Below, in pieces: positions 7,775-15,670 of a stretch of 16,743 nucleotides of DNA. The notes under the pieces were generated by a model that saw only the letters and a program-made list of their open reading frames with translations, ran no database searches and was not told the origin of the DNA. How positions within the stretch are numbered: position 1 is the first letter of the stretch; each line of letters starts with the position of its first letter. The position numbers were made by a program, and so were the translations under genes. The DNA is from Flavobacterium sp. GTDB lineage: Bacteria > Bacteroidota > Bacteroidia > Flavobacteriales > Flavobacteriaceae. The DNA is taken from NCBI GenBank assembly GCA_024709705.1, contig JANJWE010000199.1, positions 1 to 16,743 of the forward strand. Direction: 5' to 3'.

Positions 7775-7788
7775 TGTTTGCAAACATA
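7775..7788 (-). promoter_or_regulatory. Candidate promoter with overlapping palindrome, upstream of the lytic transglycosylase gene
   Basis: On the minus strand TATGTTTG (7788-7781) matches the TAnnTTTG -7 element exactly, about 43 nt before the transglycosylase ATG. It overlaps a perfect 12-bp palindrome TGTTTGCAAACA (7775-7786), which is a possible operator. No TTTG stands at the normal -33 distance, so the promoter may depend on an activator or be weak. Inference from sequence alone. Confidence 0.4.
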
Positions 7789-7836
7789 AATATCTCAAAC
7801 GAAACTTTTTACTTAAATATTGTTAAAAATCAAATT

Positions 7837-9024
7837 TTAACTTAGTATAGCGGCAATACCCGGGAGCGTTCTGCCTTCCAACATTTCCAACATGGCACCG
7901 CCTCCCGTAGATACATAGCTCATTTTGGGCTCTAAGCCAAACTGTTTTACAGCCGCAACCGAATCGCCACCACCCACAAGTGAAAAAGCACCTTTTTGAG
8001 TTGATTCAGCAATATAATTTCCTAAGGCAATGGTTCCTTTGGCAAAATTTTCCATTTCAAAAACACCAAGCGGACCGTTCCAAAGTATCGTTTTGGAGTT
8101 CATGATAACCTCTTTGAAATTCTCCAACGATTTGGGTCCTGCATCTAAACCTTGCCAGCCTTTAGGGATTTCACGAACATCTACAATTTGAGTTTCGGCA
8201 TCATTAGAAAAGGCGTTGGCCGCTACTACATCTACAGGAATGTGAATGTGAACGTTTTTTTCCTTAGCTAAATGCAAAATATCCAAAGCCAATTGCAATT
8301 TATCATCTTCGCAAATAGAATCTCCCACTTGTCCGCCTAAAGCTTTGATAAAAGTAAAAGTCATTCCTCCTCCAATAATCATGTGGTCTACTTTATCCAA
8401 TATATTCTCGATAACTGTAATTTTGGATGAAACTTTGGAGCCTCCCAAAACGGCTGTTACCGGTTTTTCACTGTCTTTTAAAACTCTATTTAAACTCTCG
8501 ATTTCTTTGGCTAAAAGAGTCCCGAAACACTTTTTACCTTCAAAAAATTGAGCTATAATTGTGGTAGAAGCATGGGCTCTATGTGCGGTACCAAAAGCAT
8601 CATTTACATAGATATCGCCCAGTTGAGCTAACTTTTTAGAAAATTCCAAATCACCGGCTTCTTCTTCGGTATAAAAACGTAGATTTTCCAAAAGTAAAAT
8701 CTCTCCCGGTTTGAGTTGAGCTGCTGCAGTTTCGGCTACTGTTCCGATACAATCAGAAGCAAAATGAACCGGTTTTCCTAAAACTTCTTCTGTTTTCTTG
8801 ACTATGTATTTTAACGAATATTTATCTTCTTTCCCTTTGGGTCTTCCCAAATGCGACATTAAAATTACGCTTCCGCCATCGGCTAAAATGGCATCAATTG
8901 TAGGTTTAGCAGCTTCTATTCTGTTGGCATCGGTAACATTAAAATTTTCATCCAATGGGACATTAAAATCTACGCGAATGAGGGCTTTTTTATGCTGAAA
9001 AGAAAAATCGTTAATCGTTTTCAT
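7837..9024 (-). CDS. pgk: Phosphoglycerate kinase
   Basis: 395 residues, full length for bacterial PGK. It transfers a phosphate between 1,3-bisphosphoglycerate and ADP in glycolysis and the reverse in gluconeogenesis, in the cytoplasm. The family motifs are all present: RVDFNVPLD (17-25), SHLGRPKG (57-64), LLENLRF (111-117), LGGSKVSSK (193-201), NGPLGVFE (316-323), GGGDSVAAV (351-359) and [13 protein letters not shown] (372-384). These include the hinge and nucleotide-binding loops. The start ATG at 9024 gives the expected [21 protein letters not shown]-terminus. No glycolytic neighbour is present. The gene lies 73 nt downstream of the SPOR-domain gene and 98 nt upstream of the transglycosylase gene, and probably has its own promoter. 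Certain assignment. Confidence 0.98.
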   Translation of the reverse strand: MKTINDFSFQHKKALIRVDFNVPLDENFNVTDANRIEAAKPTIDAILADGGSVILMSHLGRPKGKEDKYSLKYIVKKTEEVLGKPVHFASDCIGTVAETAAAQLKPGEILLLENLRFYTEEEAGDLEFSKKLAQLGDIYVNDAFGTAHRAHASTTIIAQFFEGKKCFGTLLAKEIESLNRVLKDSEKPVTAVLGGSKVSSKITVIENILDKVDHMIIGGGMTFTFIKALGGQVGDSICEDDKLQLALDILHLAKEKNVHIHIPVDVVAANAFSNDAETQIVDVREIPKGWQGLDAGPKSLENFKEVIMNSKTILWNGPLGVFEMENFAKGTIALGNYIAESTQKGAFSLVGGGDSVAAVKQFGLEPKMSYVSTGGGAMLEMLEGRTLPGIAAILS

Positions 9025-9060
9025 AAAGTTGATTTTGATTTATTGTTTTTTAAGATTTTA

Positions 9061-9068
9061 CAAATATA
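9061..9068 (-). promoter_or_regulatory. Candidate -7 element for pgk
   Basis: TATATTTG on the minus strand (9068-9061) is an exact TAnnTTTG match, 36 nt before the pgk ATG. That would give a leader of about 30 nt. The DNA upstream is AT-rich and I found no TTTG at the -33 distance, so confidence is modest. Confidence 0.4.
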
Positions 9069-9097
9069 AATTATTATACTTTTATTTACTATGACAT

Positions 9098-10783
9098 TTA
9101 TTCTGGAATATTAACCCCTAAAACCCATAATTCATCGGTATATTTCTGATTGAACTTAGATTCCTTTAGAGATTGGGCTTCTTGTTCTTGATTGAAATAG
9201 GCCAAATAAACGTACAAATAATGGGTTTCGGGATGGGTGAAATAATTAGGGTTTAATCCATTATCTCTCAATTGCATCATAAAACGAGCTGCATTAACGC
9301 GGTCACTAAACACATTGGCTACCAAATAAAATCCTTTGGGAGCATCAATATTCATTAACCTTTTGATTTTTTCTGATTTTTCAATCTGAAGCTTATCTTC
9401 TTCTTTGATATCCGACACTATCGTTTTATTTTCTGCAACCGAATCTTCAACAGATGAATTATTTTCAACCACTTTAGGCTTTGGAAGTTCTGGTTTGGCA
9501 GAGTTTACATAATGTTCGTATAGTGGCTTTACTTCTTTTCGTTCAATGGGTTTTACCACAAAATCTTCTTTTTTTACTTGTTTCAAGGTGTCATTTTCAA
9601 ATACAAGTCGGTTTTCTGCATTCTCAACAACCTGTGGCACAAAAGTTTCTTTCACATCTAGGGTTAATCCGCACAAAAAGAGGTAAAAAACATCTCCTGT
9701 AGACTTCATTTTTACTCTGGCTTCTTTTGCTCTGTTTCCAATTAATCTATTGTTATTATTAGGCAAAGTCATCACTAAAGCATCGTATCCCAACGTGTTT
9801 TCACTATCCGGAATTCGGTATTTAAAAATGGCATCTTCGTGAGTAATTTTACTATTAAAAAAATTACTATACGGTCTGTTAGCCGTTTTTAGATTGGTGA
9901 AATCAGGAGAAGTTGTTGAATTAAACATAATTAAATCGCCATCCACATTAAAATCGCCTTCTAGTGCAGAAAGTAGAAGTTTGGCATGGATATCTCCATA
10001 GGGAGGCGTTTCAAAAGATTGAAAAGCAATATCCATACTTTGATTCATTGCTCCTAAAAACCCATCCTGAACCGAAATATACTTTTCTGTCATAGATTGA
10101 TCTTCATATACAAAAACGATTGTCCATCCTGCAGCCGAGCCGCCTATTAAAGTACCTTGTGTAGCCTTTACATTGGCTACGGTATAAAACCCGAACGGAT
10201 TTTCTAATTCTTGAACAAGCCGAGTCACATCGGCAAAAGCCAAATAGGGGGCTGCATCTTTAAATTTACTGTTTTTGGCACCATCAAAAAGAACTTGACC
10301 CAAAATGGGAGTATAATCTTTGGTATTGGGTAATTTTAGTAAAATTTCATGAAAAGGTTCTCGCGTTTTATCAAAAGCGACAAACTTATCTTGCCCTTTT
10401 TTGTATCCGCTTTCATACTTGTAGGTTGCCGACCAATACAATCCGGCAAAAACAATCTTTTTATCGGTCTCATTTTTCATGAATAATGCCGCACTACTGG
10501 ATGAAAAGGTAGATTTATCGTTGTCTATATCGATATATTCCATGTCAAATTCATCATTGACCGGGGTATCATATTGTTGTATATGAAAGGGGTCATTCGG
10601 ACTGTTTTTTCGGTCAATTCTGTTTAAAACCGAATTTGCAATTAGGGTAATATCTCCTTTTAGTGTAGTCTTAAACCGTTCCTTAAATGCCAAACCCTCT
10701 TGCGAATAAAGGGAAACCGAAAATTGTATAAAAGAAATCAAAAAAATCTTTGTAGCGATATTTTGATTCAAGAAAAGATTCAT
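9098..10783 (-). CDS. Exported adhesin-like protein with C-terminal SPOR domain
   Basis: 561 residues. Signal peptide at about 1-28 (hydrophobic KIFLISFIQFSVSLYS, then Q-E-G). Residues about 40-380 resemble the N-terminal region of very large flavobacterial surface proteins that carry gliding-motility or type IX secretion C-terminal domains: LKGDITLIANSVLNR, YIDIDNDKSTFSSSSAAL, VFAGLYWSATY, GGSAAGWTIVFVYED and GYDALVMTLPNNN. A Lys/Glu/Pro/Val-rich linker (about 385-475) follows. The last part (about 481-556, KGFYLVANVFSDRVNAARFM onward) looks like a SPOR domain, a fold that binds denuded septal peptidoglycan. No type IX sorting signal is at the C-terminus. I infer a periplasmic or outer-membrane-associated protein that contacts the cell wall. 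It is divergent from the delta' gene. The exact function is unknown. Confidence 0.8.
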   Translation of the reverse strand: MNLFLNQNIATKIFLISFIQFSVSLYSQEGLAFKERFKTTLKGDITLIANSVLNRIDRKNSPNDPFHIQQYDTPVNDEFDMEYIDIDNDKSTFSSSSAALFMKNETDKKIVFAGLYWSATYKYESGYKKGQDKFVAFDKTREPFHEILLKLPNTKDYTPILGQVLFDGAKNSKFKDAAPYLAFADVTRLVQELENPFGFYTVANVKATQGTLIGGSAAGWTIVFVYEDQSMTEKYISVQDGFLGAMNQSMDIAFQSFETPPYGDIHAKLLLSALEGDFNVDGDLIMFNSTTSPDFTNLKTANRPYSNFFNSKITHEDAIFKYRIPDSENTLGYDALVMTLPNNNNRLIGNRAKEARVKMKSTGDVFYLFLCGLTLDVKETFVPQVVENAENRLVFENDTLKQVKKEDFVVKPIERKEVKPLYEHYVNSAKPELPKPKVVENNSSVEDSVAENKTIVSDIKEEDKLQIEKSEKIKRLMNIDAPKGFYLVANVFSDRVNAARFMMQLRDNGLNPNYFTHPETHYLYVYLAYFNQEQEAQSLKESKFNQKYTDELWVLGVNIPE

Positions 10784-10818
10784 GAGGCACAGTTAATTTT
10801 GGGATTAGAATTGCATGT

Positions 10819-10826
10819 CAAAGGTA
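10819..10826 (-). promoter_or_regulatory. Candidate -7 element for the adhesin-like/SPOR gene
   Basis: TACCTTTG on the minus strand (10826-10819) is an exact TAnnTTTG match, 35 nt before the ATG at 10783. The nearest upstream TTTTG is only 14 nt away, shorter than the usual spacing, so the -33 element is uncertain. Confidence 0.4.
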
Positions 10827-10940
10827 CTAAAGACAAACGACAAAACGTATATTTTTCTCGATTAAAGTCGTTTTTGTGCATTTTTAATGAGAATTAGATC
10901 TTCCTAAAAAGGATATGAGTCACAAACACAAGTCTTAAAA

Positions 10941-10976
10941 TTTGAAAACTCAAATACAAAAAAACAACTATATTTG
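10941..10976 (+). promoter_or_regulatory. Bacteroidota-type promoter of the delta' gene
   Basis: TTTG (10941-10944) and TATATTTG (10969-10976) match the -33 and -7 elements, separated by 24 nt, slightly longer than usual. The -7 element ends 4 nt before the ATG at 10981. The predicted transcript therefore starts at the start codon and would have no leader, the same arrangement as at rnpA. Confidence 0.6.
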
Positions 10977-10980
10977 TTGC

Positions 10981-12129
10981 ATGCAGTTTTCAGATATAAT
11001 AGGCCAAGAACACATAAAAAATCATTTGATACGATGTGTAGAAACGGGTAGGATTCCGCATGCACAGCTGTTTGTTGGTCCGGAGGGTTCGGGCACTTTG
11101 GCTACAGCCATTGCTTTTTCGCAATATTTACTATGTCAGAACACCCAGGGAGAAAATGAAGGCGGCAATGCTTCATGCAATTTAAAATTTACCCAATTTG
11201 CTCATCCCGACCTTCATTTTATTTACCCAACGGCTACAAATGATGATATAAAAAGTAAGCCCAAAAGTAGTGACTTCATTACAGAATGGCGTCACTTTTT
11301 GAGTGAATCTGTTTATGGAGGACTGCAAGATTGGTTTAAAATGTTGGGTGCCGAAAAGAAGCAAGCTGAAATTCGGGTTGATGATGCTCAGGAAATTTTA
11401 AAAACCTTGGCTTTAAAATCGTATGAAGGCGGTTATAAAGTTATGATTATTTGGATGGCAGAAAAAATGAATAGCTCGGCCTCAAACAAAATTTTAAAAA
11501 TTCTTGAAGAACCTACAGACAAAACCGTATTTATTCTCATAGCCGAACAAGCTGAAGATATCTTGCAAACGATACGTTCACGTTGTCAGGTGTTGGACTT
11601 TAATGGCGTTCCGGAAGATTTGATAGCCAAATCCTTAGTAAGTCGGTTTCAAGCCGAAACAAAATGGGCCGCTAAAATTGCACACCAAGCACAGGGAAAC
11701 TATAATAAAGCTCTTAAATTACTTCATAATGAAACCGAAGAATATCCATTTGAAGAATGGTTTGTATTGTGGGTTAGAGCTTCATTTAAAGCTCGAGGTA
11801 ACGCTTCGGCTATTTTGGAATTGATTGAGTGGAGCGAAGAAATTGCCAAAATTGGTCGTGAACCTCAAAAGATTTTTTTGAACTATTGTATAGAAATGTT
11901 CAGACAAGCTTTGCTTATAAATTATCAAGCCAATTCTTTGGTTTTTGTAGAACCCAAAGTAGCTCAATTTAAACTGGAAAACTTTGCACCATTTGTTAAC
12001 GGAAATAATATTTTGGCTATCTACAAAGAGTTGAATGATGCTATATATCACATAGAACGCAACGGAAATGCCAAAATCATTTTAACTGATTTATCTATAA
12101 AATTAACCCGATTAATACATAAAAAATAA
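10981..12129 (+). CDS. holB: DNA polymerase III, delta' subunit
   Basis: 382 residues. Delta' is the stator subunit of the clamp-loader complex that places the sliding clamp on DNA. The N-terminus MQFSDIIGQEHIKNHL fits the start of the family. The P-loop position reads GPEGSGTLA (33-41) and lacks the GK(T/S) of an active ATPase, as is normal for delta'. Only two cysteines (52 and 66) remain in the place of the usual four-cysteine zinc module, so zinc binding is doubtful. AEKMNSSASNKILKILEEP (160-178) and the SRC motif (200-202) that supplies the arginine finger are well kept. An upstream in-frame TTG would extend the protein, but it lies inside the promoter and was not used. A small membrane-protein gene follows 4 nt downstream. 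Confidence 0.93.
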   Translation: MQFSDIIGQEHIKNHLIRCVETGRIPHAQLFVGPEGSGTLATAIAFSQYLLCQNTQGENEGGNASCNLKFTQFAHPDLHFIYPTATNDDIKSKPKSSDFITEWRHFLSESVYGGLQDWFKMLGAEKKQAEIRVDDAQEILKTLALKSYEGGYKVMIIWMAEKMNSSASNKILKILEEPTDKTVFILIAEQAEDILQTIRSRCQVLDFNGVPEDLIAKSLVSRFQAETKWAAKIAHQAQGNYNKALKLLHNETEEYPFEEWFVLWVRASFKARGNASAILELIEWSEEIAKIGREPQKIFLNYCIEMFRQALLINYQANSLVFVEPKVAQFKLENFAPFVNGNNILAIYKELNDAIYHIERNGNAKIILTDLSIKLTRLIHKK

Positions 12130-12133
12130 GATT

Positions 12134-12517
12134 ATGAACAATCCTGCTTCTTTTTTAATTTTACTGTTTTTAGCAATAACCTTTTTGCAATCCGGTTATG
12201 ACAAATTGTTTTATTGGAATGATAATGTTTCTTGGTTGAAAGAACATTTTTCTAAAACGATTTTAAAAAATCATGTGCCTTTGGCTTTAGGAAAAATACT
12301 GGTTTTAGAATTGGCTTCGGGAATTTTATCTATTGTGGGAATGGTTCAGCTCGTTTTAAACGGAGACCGAGAGTATGGCTTTTATGCTGCCATTCTGAGT
12401 TCCTTAACCTTGTTGGCTTTACTTTTTGGACAACGATTGGCTAAAGATTATGATGGGGCCAGAACGATTGTTATTTATTTTATACCAGCTGTTTTGGCTG
12501 TTTTTTGGCTCAATTAA
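12134..12517 (+). CDS. Small DoxX-like integral membrane protein
   Basis: 127 residues with about four hydrophobic segments: about 4-20, 47-66, 78-98 and 110-126. The early YDKLFYW motif and the overall size and topology resemble DoxX-family proteins, which are small inner-membrane proteins of mostly unknown or redox-related role. The match is by pattern only, so DoxX-like is a cautious label. The gene begins 4 nt after the delta' stop and is surely on the same transcript. Its stop codon overlaps the stop of the convergent helicase gene inside the sequence TTAA, leaving no space for a separate terminator. Confidence 0.75.
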   Translation: MNNPASFLILLFLAITFLQSGYDKLFYWNDNVSWLKEHFSKTILKNHVPLALGKILVLELASGILSIVGMVQLVLNGDREYGFYAAILSSLTLLALLFGQRLAKDYDGARTIVIYFIPAVLAVFWLN

Positions 12518-14793
12518 TCTTGAGTTTCCAGAGCAGCTTTATAGAGTTTTAGCTCTTCCCATGTGAGCCTATCCCCTGCCATTTCTTTGAGTGTAGTTAC
12601 GTTTTCGTCCGGATAGTTAAGGTAAATATTTTGGAGATATTGTATTTTATCAGAGCTCAAAATCTCGGTTATTTCAACTTCTTTTGCACGAACCAGCTTA
12701 ATTAAGTGATTTGTTATGGTTTGTTCGGTTAGCATGCGAATTTGAGCAATTTCTTTAATCGATTTTAGTTCATTCCACAAAACTAAAGTTTCCTGAATGG
12801 TTGTTTTTTTGGGTTCTTTTGCTTTCTTTTTTTGAGGAGAGTAATCATAAAATGCATCGTCTTCATCTGCCAAAATTCCTTTATTATTTGCTTTAAAATG
12901 CTCCTGAACCTGAACTTTTTGTTTGTTTCTGTAATCTAAGGCTTCTGATGAGCTTAAACTGTCTTTGTTTACCTCTTTGCCCTCTGCCAAAAGTTGTGCC
13001 CATTTTTCGGCTTTAAATACGTTTAAAACTGCTGTTGTGGTTCGTTCTTCAAGTTCTGCTAATTCCAGATAGAATTCTTTAGCTCTTTTTTTTCGTTTTA
13101 TTTCTTCCATTTTCAAAAGAAGCTCAAATAAAACCCTGTCTAATTTAGGGAAAAAATACATTTTGGCTGCTTGAACTCTTTCTTTAACAAAACGAAAATC
13201 TACCGGTTTTTTATTAAAAAGTTGGTTTAATTGGTTTTGAAACTTAACCGAATCTACTACTAGCGATTGTAAAATTTCTTCTTGATTTGAAGCCCAACTG
13301 TAGTGTTTGGCTTTTTCTGATTTTTGAAGGTCTGCAGTGTAACTGAATTTATGATTACGCCATTGTTGTATTAAATCAGACCAATCAAAAGCATTTTGAA
13401 TAAAAAAACGAGAATATTTTTCGGTTTCTTTTTGTAATTCATGCGTAAGCAAAGAGCTGTCTGCTTTATTTTGTGCATATTGCATAACCTTGGAATCGTT
13501 TTCCAATCCATTCATTTGAATGGGTTTAAGTAACACCAATCCGTCTAATTTTCGCAATCGGGATAAAGCCACATAGGCTTGACCGGGTAAAAAAACCTGA
13601 GAAACATCTAAAACGGCTTTTTCAAAAGTGAGCCCTTGACTTTTGTGAACGGTAATAGCCCAAGCTAATTTGAGAGGAAAATGAACAAAGGTTCCCAATG
13701 TTTCTTCATCAATTTCTTTGGTGAGTTCATTAAGTGAATATTTGATGTTTTTCCATTCGTATTTATCCACTTCAATCGTTTTGTTTTCATCCGGAAAATG
13801 AACTGTAATTTCAGTATCTGAAAGGGATTTTACAAATCCCATTTTACCGTTATAGTACTTTTTTTCAGGAGAAAAATCGTTTTTGATAAACATAACTTGT
13901 GCCCCTACCTTTAGGGTTAAAAGTTCTTCTACGGGGTATATTTTTTCAGGAAAATCGCCTACTATTTCAGGTTTAAAAGTAAACGTTGGAGTATCTAAAT
14001 TTTGTAAAGCTTCAGTATTGATAGCATCGGCTTTGGCATTATGTGTTGTTAAAGTAATGTAGCCGGGATGGGATTGGGTATCAAAATTAGGGTTTACGTA
14101 TTCATTCAAAAAATGCAATTCGGAATGCGTTATCGAATTGTTTCTAAGACTATTTAAAACCGAAATAAAACGCTGATCGGATTGTCTGTAAATTTTGGTA
14201 AGCTCAACATATAAAAGTGGATTTTCTCGAATTACTTTGGCATTAAAGAAAAAGATACCGGGATAATATTTCTTTAAAACTTGCCATTCTTCATTTTTTA
14301 CAACCGGTGGCAATTGCAATAAATCTCCAATAAAGAGTACTTGTATGCCGCCAAAAGGTTTCTCTTTTTTTCGCACTTTACGCAACATGAAGTCTACGGC
14401 ATCGAGTAAATCGGCACGCAACATGCTCACTTCGTCAATAATTAATAATTCCAAATTCAAAAAGAGAGCTTTCTTAACTCCATTCATTCTAAAATGCTTA
14501 CTTAGAGAGCTTTGGGTTTCTATTTTTTGAAAGGCGGAAATATGAATTGCCGGTGTTGTATCTGGAATAAAAGCCCCAAATGGCAATTGAAACATTGAAT
14601 GTATGGTAACTCCACCGGCATTAAGAGCTGCAATTCCTGTGGGGGCCACTACAATAGTATTTTTGTGAGTGGTTTTAATTATTTGATGTAAAAGTGTTGT
14701 TTTACCGGTTCCCGCTTTGCCTGTAAGAAATAAAGAGCGTTGGGTTTGATTGATGAATTGTAAAACTTGATGAGCAATATCATTGTATTCCAT
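12514..14793 (-). CDS. Pif1/RecD-like superfamily 1 DNA helicase with C-terminal helix-turn-helix region
   Basis: 759 residues. The helicase core occupies about 1-425: Walker A GKAGTGKTT (25-33), VVAPTGIAALNAGG (48-61), Walker B LLIIDEVSML (116-125), GDLLQLPPV (156-164), KIYRQSD (200-206), AWAITVHKSQGLTFEKA (377-393) and AYVALSRLRKLDGLVL (406-421). These are the motifs of Pif1-type 5'-3' SF1B helicases. A poorly conserved charged region follows, then about 664-720 (TIQETLVLWNELKSIKEIAQ onward) looks like the HTH_40 helix-turn-helix also found at the C-terminus of some RecQ proteins. The likely role is DNA unwinding in repair or replication, with the tail aiding DNA binding. It follows the OmpH gene after a strong terminator and so is probably transcribed from its own promoter. 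Confidence 0.9.
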   Translation of the reverse strand: MEYNDIAHQVLQFINQTQRSLFLTGKAGTGKTTLLHQIIKTTHKNTIVVAPTGIAALNAGGVTIHSMFQLPFGAFIPDTTPAIHISAFQKIETQSSLSKHFRMNGVKKALFLNLELLIIDEVSMLRADLLDAVDFMLRKVRKKEKPFGGIQVLFIGDLLQLPPVVKNEEWQVLKKYYPGIFFFNAKVIRENPLLYVELTKIYRQSDQRFISVLNSLRNNSITHSELHFLNEYVNPNFDTQSHPGYITLTTHNAKADAINTEALQNLDTPTFTFKPEIVGDFPEKIYPVEELLTLKVGAQVMFIKNDFSPEKKYYNGKMGFVKSLSDTEITVHFPDENKTIEVDKYEWKNIKYSLNELTKEIDEETLGTFVHFPLKLAWAITVHKSQGLTFEKAVLDVSQVFLPGQAYVALSRLRKLDGLVLLKPIQMNGLENDSKVMQYAQNKADSSLLTHELQKETEKYSRFFIQNAFDWSDLIQQWRNHKFSYTADLQKSEKAKHYSWASNQEEILQSLVVDSVKFQNQLNQLFNKKPVDFRFVKERVQAAKMYFFPKLDRVLFELLLKMEEIKRKKRAKEFYLELAELEERTTTAVLNVFKAEKWAQLLAEGKEVNKDSLSSSEALDYRNKQKVQVQEHFKANNKGILADEDDAFYDYSPQKKKAKEPKKTTIQETLVLWNELKSIKEIAQIRMLTEQTITNHLIKLVRAKEVEITEILSSDKIQYLQNIYLNYPDENVTTLKEMAGDRLTWEELKLYKAALETQD

Positions 14794-14810
14794 ATGGCGT
14801 AGATTTAATA

Positions 14811-14818
14811 CAAAAATA
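14811..14818 (-). promoter_or_regulatory. Candidate -7 element for the helicase gene
   Basis: TATTTTTG on the minus strand (14818-14811) matches TAnnTTTG exactly and lies 17 nt before the helicase ATG. It sits in the T-rich tail of the terminator of the upstream ompH-like gene. No -33 TTG is present at the expected distance because that DNA forms the terminator stem. Tentative. Confidence 0.35.
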
Positions 14819-14820
14819 AA

Positions 14821-14846
14821 AAAACCTCTCGTTTCGGAGAGGTTTT
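14821..14846 (-). terminator. Intrinsic terminator of the ompH-like gene
   Basis: A perfect 10-bp stem, AAAACCTCTC paired with GAGAGGTTTT, with a 6-nt loop, begins 11 nt after the stop of the ompH-like gene. On the minus strand it runs into a T-rich tail (TTTTTTTATTTTT). Read the other way it also has some T residues, but no gene converges from that side. This is the clearest terminator in the window. Confidence 0.88.
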
Positions 14847-14856
14847 CAGAATTTAT

Positions 14857-15438
14857 TTATTTCTTCGTCAAAGTAGAATCGGTTTCTTCTTTTTTGGCTT
14901 CAGAATTGCCTTTTGACTTGTATTTTTCGTTTAAAAGTTTGATAACTTCATTAGTGATGTCATATTCTTCTTTTGCATAAAGAACTGTAGCCACATCGCC
15001 AGTACCGTAAATGTAGTTATACCCTTTTTCTTTACCATATTCTTTGATAAATTTCTTTACATCTTTTACTAGGCTATCCATTTCTTTTCCGCTCTCTTCT
15101 TGAAGTTGACGTAAAATAGCTTGTTGAGCATAGGATAACTCTTGTTCTTTTTGTTGCAATTCGGCAGCTTTTTGTTGAGCCCATTGTTGCCCATAAGCTT
15201 GAGCATTTTTTTGAAAATTGGCTGCTTCAGATCGAAAACGGGCTACTTCTGCCTCTAATTGTTTTCCCATTTCAGAACCTTTTTCTTTGTATTTTGCTTC
15301 AATATCTTTTGCTTCTACAAATTCTTCCATCAACTTAGAAGTATCTACATAAGCGGTTTTAAATTCTTTGGACTCCGCTGCTTTATCACAAGAAAGTAAA
15401 GAAAGAAGAAGTCCAAATGCTAAAATTGATTTTTTCAT
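14857..15438 (-). CDS. OmpH/Skp family outer-membrane protein chaperone, lipoprotein form
   Basis: 193 residues. The N-terminus MKKSILAFGLLLSLLSCDKA has a good lipobox (L-L-S-C, Cys17), so the protein is predicted to be lipid-anchored, whereas E. coli Skp is soluble. The mature part has the OmpH pattern: FKTAYVDTSKLMEEF (a beta strand), a long Gln/Glu/Ala-rich coiled coil (about 40-130) that would form the tentacle helices, then GYNYIYGTGDVATVLYAKEEYDITNEVI. The last residues are a charged tail. Skp proteins hold unfolded outer-membrane proteins in the periplasm as a trimer. It is a single gene here, not next to bamA or lpxD, with its own promoter and terminator. Confidence 0.9.
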   Translation of the reverse strand: MKKSILAFGLLLSLLSCDKAAESKEFKTAYVDTSKLMEEFVEAKDIEAKYKEKGSEMGKQLEAEVARFRSEAANFQKNAQAYGQQWAQQKAAELQQKEQELSYAQQAILRQLQEESGKEMDSLVKDVKKFIKEYGKEKGYNYIYGTGDVATVLYAKEEYDITNEVIKLLNEKYKSKGNSEAKKEETDSTLTKK

Positions 15439-15670
15439 CAGAATTGTCTATTAAAATTTTTGGTAAAAGTACTAATTCCGCATTAAGAAACAAATGCGTT
15501 TTAAAATGGATTTTGATGTTATAACAAATATCTATCAAAAACAATAAAAACCCAAGTAAAAACTATCAAAGCTCGCCGATTTAGAATAGATGTATGCCAT
15601 TTTTATAAATAATTGATAGGTTTTCTTGTTGCATACTAAAAAAACAGATTTAATGGGCTTAAAATAAAAA
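15439..15670. other. Intergenic region between the methyltransferase and ompH-like genes
   Basis: 232 nt. The left part carries the ompH-like promoter. The remainder is AT-rich with only weak inverted repeats (for example GTATGC near 15592 against GCATAC near 15633). I see no clear terminator for the methyltransferase gene, no small ORF and no RNA gene. Confidence 0.4.
15464..15494 (-). promoter_or_regulatory. Bacteroidota-type promoter of the ompH-like gene
   Basis: On the minus strand TTTG (15494-15491) is followed after exactly 19 nt by TACTTTTA (15471-15464), which differs from TAnnTTTG only at the last base. The spacing is ideal for the -33/-7 pair. The ATG is 25 nt beyond the -7 element, giving a leader of about 20 nt. 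Confidence 0.6.

Noticed and set aside
7822-7841. Inverted repeat GTTAAAA / TTTTAAC at the end of pgk as a terminator
   Set aside because: The stem is almost all AT, overlaps the stop codon, and has no following T-run, so it is too weak to call.
10942-10980. Upstream in-frame TTG start for the delta' gene
   Set aside because: The 13 added residues lie over the -33 and -7 elements and are not part of the family N-terminus, which begins at 10981.
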